A stretch of DNA of 64,000 bases from the NCBI GenBank assembly GCA_947364365.1, contig CANASP010000009.1, positions 1 through 64,000 on the forward strand, in the 5' to 3' direction. Source of the DNA: an uncultured Alistipes sp. (GTDB lineage: Bacteria; Bacteroidota; Bacteroidia; Bacteroidales; Rikenellaceae). This document shows, piece by piece, positions 16,763-24,298 of the stretch; positions within the stretch are counted from its first letter, which is position 1, and each line of letters opens with the position of its first letter. The position numbers were made by a program, and so were the translations under genes. Below the pieces are notes generated by a model, which saw only the letters and a list, made by a program, of their open reading frames with translations, ran no database searches and was not told the DNA's origin.

Positions 16763-17893
16763 ATGAAATACTACCTCATAGCCGGCGAGCCTTCGGGCGA
16801 CCTCCACGGCGCCAACCTCATCCGGGGGCTTCTCGAAGCCGACCCCGGGGCGCGGTTCCGCTTCTGGGGCGGCGACCGCATGGCCGAGGCCGCCGGGGCG
16901 GAGTGCCTGGCCAAACACTACCGCGAGACCTCGTTCTTCGGCATCGTGCAGGTGCTCGGGAACCTGTCCACGATCCGGCGCCAGATGCGCGAGTGCCGCG
17001 CCGACGTCGAGGCCTTCGCCCCCGACGTGCTGATTCTGGTGGATTATCCCGGCTTCAACATGAAGATGGCCCGCTGGGCCCACGGGCGCGGCATCCGCAC
17101 CTTCTACTACATCGCCCCCAAGGTGTGGGCCTGGCGCGAGTGGCGCGTCAAGGCGATCCGCCGCTACGTCGACCGCCTCTTCGTCATCTTTCCCTTCGAG
17201 TGCGACTACTTCCCGCGCCACGGCATCGAGCCCGTTTTCGAAGGCAACCCGCTGGTCGACGCCATCGAGGCGCGCCGCCCGTCGCTCCCCGCGGCCGAGG
17301 CGTTCCGCCGCCGCAACGGGCTCGACGCGCGGCCGATCGTGGCGCTGGTGGCCGGCAGCCGGCGTGCCGAGATCCGCGACAACCTGCCGCTGATGGCGCG
17401 GCTGGCCGAGCGTTTTCCCGACCGCCAGTTCGTCGTCACGGGCGTTCCGTGGATCGAACGGGCCCACTACGAGCGTTACATGGCCGGAAGCGGCCTGCGC
17501 CTGGTCGTCGACCAGACCTACGAAACCCTGGCCGCAGCCGAGGCGGCCGTCGTCACCTCGGGCACGGCGACGCTCGAAACGGCGCTGCTCCGGACCCCCG
17601 AAGTGGTGGTCTACCGCACGCTGTGGTTCCAGGTCAAGTTGCAGCCCTACGTGCTGAAGGTGCCCTGGGTGTCGCTGGTCAACCTCAACCTCCGGCGCGA
17701 GGCGGTGGCCGAGATCATCCAGTCGGACCTGTCGGTCGAGCGGGCCGAGCGCGAGCTGCGGGCAATCCTCACCGGCGGCGACCGGCGCGAACGGATGCTC
17801 GCTGATTTCGACGAGCTGGGCGCCGTCATCGGCGGACCGGGCGCCAGCGGACGCTTCGCCCGGCGCATGGTCGAGGCGCTGCGGGAGGAGTAA
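16763..17893 (+). CDS. lpxB: Lipid-A-disaccharide synthase
   Basis: LpxB joins UDP-diacylglucosamine and lipid X to form the lipid A disaccharide at the inner membrane. The 376-residue protein starts MKYYLIAGEPSGDLHGANLI, the hallmark SGD-H block. FWGGDRM, DYPGFNMKMA, YYIAPKVWAW, EGNPLVD, VAGSRRAEI and TSGTATLE follow in the family order. The start at 16763 is set by these motifs. An upstream in-frame extension through antisense sequence of the sulfatase gene was rejected. It stands alone, not in an lpx cluster. Confidence 0.97.
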   Translation: MKYYLIAGEPSGDLHGANLIRGLLEADPGARFRFWGGDRMAEAAGAECLAKHYRETSFFGIVQVLGNLSTIRRQMRECRADVEAFAPDVLILVDYPGFNMKMARWAHGRGIRTFYYIAPKVWAWREWRVKAIRRYVDRLFVIFPFECDYFPRHGIEPVFEGNPLVDAIEARRPSLPAAEAFRRRNGLDARPIVALVAGSRRAEIRDNLPLMARLAERFPDRQFVVTGVPWIERAHYERYMAGSGLRLVVDQTYETLAAAEAAVVTSGTATLETALLRTPEVVVYRTLWFQVKLQPYVLKVPWVSLVNLNLRREAVAEIIQSDLSVERAERELRAILTGGDRRERMLADFDELGAVIGGPGASGRFARRMVEALREE

Positions 17894-17919
17894 ACGGAAT
17901 CATTCCGCGCCGCCATTCC

Positions 17920-17997
17920 CGGCTCGCAGCCAGCGGAGGCCGCACGCGAGCGAATGCGAGAGACGCGGCCCTCCGCCCGGGGTGGCTGCGGGCCGCC
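17920..17997. repeat. GC-rich intergenic palindromic repeat, inverted copy
   Basis: The right arm (17968-17997) is the reverse complement of the left arm of copies 1 and 2 (CGGGGTGGCTGCGGGCCGC). The left arm has core GCAGCCAGCGGAGG (17927-17939). The centre contains a small hairpin (CGCGAGCG..CGAATGCG). It lies between lpxB and the FAH-family gene. Confidence 0.75.
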
Positions 17998-18098
17998 ACG
18001 CTTCGAGTGACCCCGAAGCGTGTCCGGCAAACAAGGTTCGACGCAAACGATCGAAAAGAACGAGGCCGGGCGCAAGGCGCCCCTTAAACGAAAAGAAC

Positions 18099-18731
18099 AT
18101 GAAGATCATCTGCATAGGCCGCAACTACGCCGACCACGCCCGCGAGCTCAACCACGACACGGGGCTCGCCGAGGGCGCGGACGAACCGCTGTGGTTCCTC
18201 AAGCCCGACACGGCGATGCTGCGCAACAACGACCCCTTCTACATCCCCGCCTTCACGCAGGAGGTCCACTACGAGTGCGAGCTGGTGGTGAAGATCTGCC
18301 GCGTGGGGCGCGCGATCTCCGAACGCTTCGCCCACCGCTACTACGACGAGGTGGGCCTCGGCATCGACTTCACGGCCCGCGACCTCCAGCGCCGCGCGAT
18401 CGCCGAGGGGCTGCCGTGGGAGCGCGCCAAGGCCTTCGACCACTCGGCGGCCCTCTCCCCGCGGTTCATCCCCCTGACCGAACTGGGCGGCGACGTGCAG
18501 CGCCTGCGCTTCAAGCTGGAAGTCAACGGCCGGGTGCGCCAGCGGGGCGACACCTCGCAGATGCTCCTCTCGGTCGACCGCCTCGTCGCCTCCGTCTCGC
18601 AATACATGACCCTGCGCATGGGCGACCTGCTCTTCACCGGCACCCCCGCGGGCGTCGGCCCCGTCACGCCGGGCGACACGCTCCGCGCCACGCTCGAAGG
18701 GCGCGAACTGTTGAACTTCGATATCCGATAA
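18099..18731 (+). CDS. Fumarylacetoacetate hydrolase family protein (acylpyruvase type)
   Basis: This 210-residue small FAH-fold enzyme resembles YcgM/FAHD1 acylpyruvases or oxaloacetate decarboxylases. Visible blocks are CIGRNYADHA and EVHYECELVV (metal ligands E and E). GIDFTARDLQ, KAFDHSA, the RQRGDTSQM segment and GDLLFTGTPAGVGPV follow. The ATG at 18099 starts directly with the conserved KIICIGRNY, so the longer upstream frame is not used. The last codons contain a 13-bp sequence that recurs 31 bp downstream, at the left edge of the restriction-modification cassette. Confidence 0.9.
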   Translation: MKIICIGRNYADHARELNHDTGLAEGADEPLWFLKPDTAMLRNNDPFYIPAFTQEVHYECELVVKICRVGRAISERFAHRYYDEVGLGIDFTARDLQRRAIAEGLPWERAKAFDHSAALSPRFIPLTELGGDVQRLRFKLEVNGRVRQRGDTSQMLLSVDRLVASVSQYMTLRMGDLLFTGTPAGVGPVTPGDTLRATLEGRELLNFDIR

Positions 18732-18773
18732 AGCGCCAAAACCATGGGACGCACCTCTCTTTTGATATCCGAT
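18717..18773. repeat. Short direct repeat at left edge of the restriction-modification cassette
   Basis: TTCGATATCCGAT (18717-18729, last codons of the FAH gene) recurs as TTTGATATCCGAT (18761-18773), 12 of 13 matching. The second copy lies inside the start of the methyltransferase gene. No third copy is seen at the cassette's right end near 21210. Confidence 0.6.
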
Positions 18774-20504
18774 GCGACTGAAAGGAACTGGAACCGTCTC
18801 CAACACAGTACGCATGACAAACTAACTCGCAGAGCGAACAAAACGCTATCGACCAAAACAATACTCCCCTTCGAATATTTTTCTGACCGAAAAAACATCA
18901 AGGGGGTCGCTTCGCTGTGCCTGATGGTTCAAAAGCACGAATGGAAGATCGCAAGCGTCATTCTTTCGCTGGGCATCAATCTTCTGAAACATGCCGGGAT
19001 CATCAACCAGCCGCACGTCGTCGCCGTACTCGCCGAATACAGCGACATACCCAGAATCGGAGAGTTGACCGACGGAGAGATACCTACGAATGAATTCGAT
19101 CTGCTGGGACTGACCTACCAATGCTTGTTGACCGAAGGCGAAAAGAGCATCAAAGGCTCCTACTATACCCCAATTCACATCGCCGCTGCAATGACGAAAG
19201 AGTTTCGGTTTTCATCCGGCCAAACCTTTCTGGATCCCTGCTGCGGCAGCGGCATTTTTTTTCTGAAACTTGAAAAAATCGAACCTCATCAAATCTTCGG
19301 CATAGACTCCGATCCCATCGCCGTTTTAGCCGCCAAGATCAATCTACTGCTGAAATTTCCCCGTCAGACATTCGTTCCCCAGATCTATTGTTTCGACTAC
19401 CTGGATCGGCGAAACCTCGACAAAACCCAGAGAGACTTTCTTACCCGTCAATTCGACTATATCGGATCCAATCCCCCTTGGGGTGCGGTATCCTCGACTA
19501 TTTCGGAGCTCCCTGGGATCAAATCTAAAGAGTCGTTTTCCTACTTTTTCATACGCGCATTCAACCAACTCAAACCGTCAGGAGTCATCCGCTTCCTCTT
19601 CCCAGAGGCCATCCTTAAAATCAGGCTTCACGAGGACATACGTACCTTTCTGCTAAACAACGGACGTATTCGGCAAATCGAATTCCACGACAACTCTTTT
19701 TCGCATGTCTATACCAAATATATCGATATGGAAGTCGAAAAGGCTGAACCGTCCGAAGCAATCCATGTTTCCCGTCACAATCGGTCCCGGCAAATCACTT
19801 TGCCGGAACCCTCGGATTCGATCGGATCAAACCTGACATGCGTCACTCATACCGGGCCAGACGCCGAACTCCTGCAGCGAATCGAATCGAAAGGTTCCTA
19901 CGATCTGTCGGCCAGCCATTGGGCGTTAGGAATCGTCACCGGCAACAACCGCCAATTACTCAAAGAGCAACCCCTCGACAGCACCTACGAACCCATCATC
20001 ACGGGGAAGGAGGTAGAACCCTATCGGTTGAAACCGGCAAAAAAATACATCCGCTACGAGCGGGAGCGTTTTCAACAGGTCGCAAAGGAAGAACTCTACC
20101 GCGCCCCGGAAAAACTCATCTACAAATTCATCAGCGACAAACCTGTTTTCGCATATGACGACACCGGAGCCCTCTGTCTGAACAGCGCCAACATCCTGAT
20201 CCCGCAGATCCCGGGATTATGGATCAAAAGCGTCATGGCTCTGCTCAATTCCGACGTTTTGCGTTTCTTCTACAAAAAGCGATTCGGCGACATAAAAATT
20301 TTGAAAGGCAACCTTCTGCAATTGCCGTTCCCGAGCGTGGACGCAGCCTGCAACATGCGCCTGACCGATTTAGCGGACCGCTACCTCGCCGGAGACCATT
20401 CGAGCGAACGGCTTATCCAGCAAGAAGTCTATTCTTTATTCGAATTGCACAGCGACCAAATCACCCACATTAAACGCGAACTCCATGGAACTGCTTCAGA
20501 ATGA
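18744..20504 (+). CDS. DNA N6-adenine methyltransferase of a type II restriction-modification system
   Basis: The 586-residue enzyme methylates adenine in host DNA to protect it from the partner nuclease. Motif I is FLDPCCGSGIF (DPCCGSG at 164-170) and motif IV is NPPW at 243-246. I before IV in this order marks a gamma-type m6A enzyme. The C-terminal third (about 385-535), with GNNRQLL, ITGKEVEPYRL and NSANILI, looks like a TaqI-type target-recognition domain. The recognition site is not predictable. Base composition is far more AT-rich than the flanking genes, a sign of transfer. The last 20 bp overlap the nuclease gene. The first ATG is used; a start slightly downstream is possible. Confidence 0.9.
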   Translation: MGRTSLLISDATERNWNRLQHSTHDKLTRRANKTLSTKTILPFEYFSDRKNIKGVASLCLMVQKHEWKIASVILSLGINLLKHAGIINQPHVVAVLAEYSDIPRIGELTDGEIPTNEFDLLGLTYQCLLTEGEKSIKGSYYTPIHIAAAMTKEFRFSSGQTFLDPCCGSGIFFLKLEKIEPHQIFGIDSDPIAVLAAKINLLLKFPRQTFVPQIYCFDYLDRRNLDKTQRDFLTRQFDYIGSNPPWGAVSSTISELPGIKSKESFSYFFIRAFNQLKPSGVIRFLFPEAILKIRLHEDIRTFLLNNGRIRQIEFHDNSFSHVYTKYIDMEVEKAEPSEAIHVSRHNRSRQITLPEPSDSIGSNLTCVTHTGPDAELLQRIESKGSYDLSASHWALGIVTGNNRQLLKEQPLDSTYEPIITGKEVEPYRLKPAKKYIRYERERFQQVAKEELYRAPEKLIYKFISDKPVFAYDDTGALCLNSANILIPQIPGLWIKSVMALLNSDVLRFFYKKRFGDIKILKGNLLQLPFPSVDAACNMRLTDLADRYLAGDHSSERLIQQEVYSLFELHSDQITHIKRELHGTASE

Positions 20505-21210
20505 ATTGAAACAGCGTATCGCCAATCTATCGGAATCGAATGAGAGAATCCACGATCAATTGAACGACGAACTGCTTGATCGGCTATACTCGGTATACCC
20601 GTTCAATAGATTCGAGTATATCATATCGCACCTGATAGCAGCCGGAGCGATCGATCTGTCCGAATACCTCGATCTGCGCAACGCTTATCTGCAACGAAAC
20701 AAATACCTTTATGTTTTCGAAATTACAGCGCCAAGAAGTTTCGGAGAGAAATGGGCGCAACGACATTTAAATGAAATAGTTCCAGAATTGCAACGGCCGC
20801 AAAGGCGCTACGATCCGAACTATTCGGGCCAGTACGATTTCTGGTACAACGGAATCCGAATCGAGGTCAAAGCCTCGCGAGCAGTCAAACGGGGAAACGA
20901 CGATCCCCTGATCCTCAAAGCCCTGTCAACCGACTCAAAGGAGGGATTCGACATGAATTTCCAGCAGATCAAGCCCGCTTGCTGCGACGTCTTCGTCTGG
21001 ATCGCCGTCTGGCGCGATAAGATCAGATACTGGGTGCTCTCAAGCGACGAAGTCAGAAACAACAAATACTATTCCTCGGGACAGCACCGGGGAAACACGG
21101 GAGAAGGCCAGCTGTGGGTTACCGAAAGCAATATCGGCGATTTTGACAAATATGAAGTCGGATGTCGTGACATACTTGTCCGAATAACGCAAAAAAGTAA
21201 AATCATATAG
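20485..21210 (+). CDS. Putative type II restriction endonuclease (PD-(D/E)XK fold)
   Basis: The 241-residue protein overlaps the methyltransferase by 20 bp in another frame, the arrangement expected of a coupled restriction partner. A nuclease core is visible: D118 in GQYDFWYNG, then I-E127-V-K129-A-S (D-X8-EVK). The N-terminal roughly 60 residues are helical (LKQRIANLSESNERIHDQLNDELL). I cannot assign it to a named restriction enzyme or recognition site. Composition is AT-rich like its partner. The assignment rests on the motif plus gene context. Confidence 0.8.
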   Translation: MELLQNELKQRIANLSESNERIHDQLNDELLDRLYSVYPFNRFEYIISHLIAAGAIDLSEYLDLRNAYLQRNKYLYVFEITAPRSFGEKWAQRHLNEIVPELQRPQRRYDPNYSGQYDFWYNGIRIEVKASRAVKRGNDDPLILKALSTDSKEGFDMNFQQIKPACCDVFVWIAVWRDKIRYWVLSSDEVRNNKYYSSGQHRGNTGEGQLWVTESNIGDFDKYEVGCRDILVRITQKSKII

Positions 21211-21212
21211 CC

Positions 21213-21815
21213 ATGCTGTTACACGAAAAACTCGCCTCCCATCGCCTTTTGCTCGCTTCGCAGTCGCCGCGGCGGCGCGAGCTGGTCGCCGGCTGCGGCC
21301 TGCCTTACGAACTTGCTCCCCGGTACGACTGCGAGGAGCGCTATCCCGCCTCGCTGCCGGCCGAGGAGGTGCCGCTCTATCTCTCGCGTCTGAAGAGCGC
21401 GGCCTACCCTGCGCCGCTCGGCGCCGCCGACATCCTGCTGACGGCCGACACGGTGGTGATCCTCGACGGCGAGGTGCTCGGCAAGCCCCGCGGCCGCGAC
21501 GGCGCCGTGGAGATGCTCCGCCGCCTCTCGGGCCGCACCCACACGGTCATAACGGGCGTCACGCTGCGCACGGCCGACCGCACGCACGCGTTCGACGCCC
21601 GCAGCGAGGTCCGCTTCCGTCCCCTCTCCGACGAGGAGATCGCCTACTACGTCGACACCTTCCGCCCCTACGACAAGGCGGGAGCCTACGGCATCCAGGA
21701 GTGGATCGGCTACGCCGCCATCGAGGGGATCGAGGGGTCGTTCTACAACGTCATGGGGCTCCCGATCCAGCGCCTCTACGTCGAACTCGAACGGTTCCTC
21801 GACCCGGCCTGCTGA
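21213..21815 (+). CDS. maf: Maf-like nucleotide pyrophosphatase
   Basis: Maf-family enzymes hydrolyse non-canonical or dTTP/UTP nucleotides to monophosphates. The 200-residue protein starts with the family pattern LLASQSPRRREL. The metal and substrate site follows as LTADTVVILDGEVLGKPRG, then SGRTHTVITGV, YDKAGAYGIQEW and the C-terminal GSFYNVMGLPIQRL. The lack of extra insertions suggests the YhdE (dTTP/UTP) group. It begins 2 bp after the nuclease stop but returns to the high-GC composition of the chromosome, so the cassette ends here. Confidence 0.93.
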   Translation: MLLHEKLASHRLLLASQSPRRRELVAGCGLPYELAPRYDCEERYPASLPAEEVPLYLSRLKSAAYPAPLGAADILLTADTVVILDGEVLGKPRGRDGAVEMLRRLSGRTHTVITGVTLRTADRTHAFDARSEVRFRPLSDEEIAYYVDTFRPYDKAGAYGIQEWIGYAAIEGIEGSFYNVMGLPIQRLYVELERFLDPAC

Positions 21816-21856
21816 CACCCGCCAACCCTTTCCGAAAAACCAATCCGCAGAATATC

Positions 21857-23836
21857 ATGAAAAAACTCCTGCTTACACTCGCCATCGCGCTGGCCGCGCT
21901 ACCCGCGGCGGCCGACGAGGGGATGTGGCTCCCGAGCCTCATCTCGTCGCGCATCAAAGACATGCGCACCAAGGGCTTCCGCCTCACGGCCGACGACATC
22001 TACTCGATCAACCGCGCCTCGATGAAGGACGCCGTGGTGCTCTTCGGCGGCGGCTGCACGGGCGAGATCGTCTCGGCCGAGGGGCTGCTGCTGACCAACC
22101 ACCACTGCGGCTACGACGCCATCGCCAGCCACTCGACCGTCGAGCACGACTACCTCACCTACGGCTTCTGGGCCCGCACGCGCGCCGAAGAGCTGCCCAA
22201 CGAGCGGCTCAACGTCCGCATCCTCGTCCGCATGGAGGAGGTGACCGACCGCCTCGCCGCGGGCGAGGAGCCGAAGGCGATCATCGAGGCGGCCCAGGCC
22301 GAGGGGACGGGCTACCGGGCCTCGATCGAGCAGATGTACTACGGCACGCAGCAGTTCCTGTTCGTCTACGAGCAGTTCGACGACGTGCGTCTGGTGGGCA
22401 CGCCCCCCTCGTCGATCGGCAAGTTCGGCGGCGACACCGACAACTGGATCTGGCCGCGCCACACGGGCGACTTCTCCGTCTTCCGCATCTACGCCTCGAA
22501 GGAGAACAAGCCCGCGGCCTACTCGCCCGACAACGTTCCCTACCGTCCGCGCCGCCACTTCACGGTCTCGACGCACGGCATCGGCGAGGGCGATTTCACA
22601 ATGATCTACGGCTTCCCGGGCAACACGCAGGAGTATATCCTCTCCGACGCGGTGGCCTACGTCGCCGAACGCTCCGACCCGGCGAAGATCGCCATCCGCA
22701 CGGGGCGTCTCGACCTGATCTCGGCGGCGCAGGAGAGCGACCCCGCGCTGCGCATCTTCTACGCCGCGCGCCACGCCAGCATCGCCAACGCCTGGAAGAA
22801 GTGGCAGGGCGAGGTGCTGGGCATCGGCCGCAAGCGGACCGTCGAGACCAAGCGCGACTACGAGCAGCGCTTCGCCGCCTGGGCCGCCGGGCAGACGGAG
22901 TACGCCGACGTCGTGCCGCAGCTCAAGGCCGAGTACGCGCGCATCGTCGATCCCTACTTCGCCCGCGAGATCACCTCCGAGACCCTCGCCACGCTCCCCG
23001 CGCGCTACACCGACGCCGAGCGCGCCGAGACCTTCTTCGCCCGGCGCGAGCCGACCGAGCGGGCGCTCTTCCGCTACGCCTTCCGCCAGTATGCCGACCG
23101 CTGCCCCGCGGCCTACCGCATCGAAGAGTTCGACGAGGGCGTCGCCGCCTGCGGGTCGCCCGAAGCCTACGCCGACCGGCTCTTCGACGGCGTGTGGAGC
23201 GGCGACGACACCGCCCCGGCCGACCGGCTGAAGGAGGGGATCAAGCGCGTGCAGAAACAGATCGTCGACGAGCTGGGCACCGCCAATCTGCGCAACCTCA
23301 ACAGCCGCCGTCTGAACGAACTCTACACCGCCTACATCCGCGGCCTGCGCGCCTGGGACACCCGCCGCGCCTTCTTCCCCGACGCCAACCTCACGCTGCG
23401 CGTGGCCTACGGCTCGGTGTCGGGCTACGAATACGCCGACGGCGAGTATCACAAGCCGCTGACCACCCTCGACGGCATCATAGCCAAGGACAACCCCGCG
23501 ATCTACGACTACGACATCCCGCAGTCGCTGCGCGACCTCTACGCGGCGAAAGACTACGGCCGCTGGGGCATCGACGTCGGCGACCGCCGCACGGTGCCCG
23601 TCTGCTTCCTGGCGACCAACCACACCACAGGCGGCAACTCCGGCTCGCCGGTCCTCAACGCCCGCGGCGAGCTGGTGGGCATCAACTTCGACCGCACGTG
23701 GCGCTCGACGATGAGCGACATCGAGTTCGACCCCTCGATCTGCCGCAACATCGCCGTCGACATCCGCTACGTGCTGTTCGTCATCGACCGCATCGGCGGC
23801 GCCGGCTACCTGCTCGACGAGATGACGCTCCGCTAA
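21857..23836 (+). CDS. S46 family dipeptidyl-peptidase (DPP7/DPP11 type)
   Basis: The 659-residue secreted serine peptidase releases dipeptides from peptide N-termini in the periplasm, as Bacteroidetes use for amino-acid feeding. It has a signal peptide (MKK..LPAAA, residues 1-19) and the mature start DEGMWLPSL. The catalytic histidine lies in TNHHCGYDA (82/83) and the nucleophile is Ser595 in GGNSGSPV. The residue after FD in INFDR is Arg613. Arginine here is what I recall for acidic-specific DPP11, while DPP7 has glycine, so DPP11-like is favoured. The chosen ATG removes 52 residues of upstream frame. Confidence 0.92.
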   Translation: MKKLLLTLAIALAALPAAADEGMWLPSLISSRIKDMRTKGFRLTADDIYSINRASMKDAVVLFGGGCTGEIVSAEGLLLTNHHCGYDAIASHSTVEHDYLTYGFWARTRAEELPNERLNVRILVRMEEVTDRLAAGEEPKAIIEAAQAEGTGYRASIEQMYYGTQQFLFVYEQFDDVRLVGTPPSSIGKFGGDTDNWIWPRHTGDFSVFRIYASKENKPAAYSPDNVPYRPRRHFTVSTHGIGEGDFTMIYGFPGNTQEYILSDAVAYVAERSDPAKIAIRTGRLDLISAAQESDPALRIFYAARHASIANAWKKWQGEVLGIGRKRTVETKRDYEQRFAAWAAGQTEYADVVPQLKAEYARIVDPYFAREITSETLATLPARYTDAERAETFFARREPTERALFRYAFRQYADRCPAAYRIEEFDEGVAACGSPEAYADRLFDGVWSGDDTAPADRLKEGIKRVQKQIVDELGTANLRNLNSRRLNELYTAYIRGLRAWDTRRAFFPDANLTLRVAYGSVSGYEYADGEYHKPLTTLDGIIAKDNPAIYDYDIPQSLRDLYAAKDYGRWGIDVGDRRTVPVCFLATNHTTGGNSGSPVLNARGELVGINFDRTWRSTMSDIEFDPSICRNIAVDIRYVLFVIDRIGGAGYLLDEMTLR

Positions 23837-23844
23837 CCTCGCGG

Positions 23845-23869
23845 CTGCCGGCGGGAGCGCCGCCGGCAG
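23845..23869 (+). terminator. Perfect GC hairpin after the S46 peptidase gene
   Basis: CTGCCGGCGG pairs exactly with CCGCCGGCAG around GAGCG, 8 bp after the stop codon. There is no T-run, so intrinsic termination is uncertain. The following stretch to 23960 shows nothing else. Confidence 0.4.
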
Positions 23870-23967
23870 TCCGCTCCATACGCAGCCCCTTCACTCCGGG
23901 AGAGCGCCCTTTCGCACGGCGGATCGGCTCCTCTCCTGGATTTTTTTGCGGATTTTCGCCCGAAAAT

Positions 23968-23998
23968 TTTGCAAAGACAAAAATCGTGATTACATTTG
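23968..23998 (+). promoter_or_regulatory. Promoter of tRNA-Leu
   Basis: TTTG (23968-23971), 19 bases, then TACATTTG (23991-23998), a full match to the Bacteroidetes consensus. It lies 28 bp before the mature tRNA 5' end. Confidence 0.8.
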
Positions 23999-24026
23999 CA
24001 CTCCCGAAAACACATAGGGAATGTCT

Positions 24027-24110
24027 GCCCAGGTGGTGAAATTGGTAGACACGCTACTTTGAGGGGGTAGTGAACATTAGTTCGTGCAAGTTCGAGTCTT
24101 GTCCTGGGCA
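24027..24110 (+). tRNA. tRNA-Leu (anticodon GAG)
   Basis: The acceptor arms GCCCAGG and CCTGGGC pair fully, with discriminator A at 24110 and no encoded CCA. The anticodon loop TTGAGGG between CTACT and GGTAG gives anticodon GAG, reading CUC/CUU. A long variable arm, as in class II tRNAs, precedes the TTCGAGT loop. Leu codons CTC are abundant in the neighbouring genes. Confidence 0.95.
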
Positions 24111-24114
24111 CAGA

Positions 24115-24143
24115 AGAGCAGTCGGTCGACTGCTCTTTTTTTG
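24115..24143 (+). terminator. Intrinsic terminator of tRNA-Leu
   Basis: AGAGCAGT pairs with ACTGCTCT, followed by seven Ts, starting 4 bp after the tRNA. Confidence 0.9.
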
Positions 24144-24262
24144 TCGTATCCCCTCCCGCCGTCTCCCCTGCCCAATACAAAGAATGTCCCGCGCCGGGGA
24201 GGGCTATTCATGACGCGCCGACAAAAAATCGGGGTATCGCCGCAAAGTATGATGATATTTAT

Positions 24263-24270
24263 TAACTTTG
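24263..24270 (+). promoter_or_regulatory. -7 element for the GH92-like gene
   Basis: TAACTTTG fits TAnnTTTG and lies 28 bp before the ATG at 24299. No good TTTG is seen 19-20 bp upstream. Confidence 0.5.
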
Positions 24271-24298
24271 TATGAACATTTAAAAACTACCGATCGTC

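Noticed and set aside
20584..20766. A small minus-strand antitoxin- or controller-like gene inside the nuclease gene
   Set aside because: A 60-residue antisense frame with no helix-turn-helix or conserved pattern; it is a shadow of the nuclease frame.
18717..21215. A mobile element or prophage with att sites around the restriction-modification genes
   Set aside because: Only two copies of the 13-bp repeat exist, both at the left edge. There is no integrase, transposase or tRNA target at either border.
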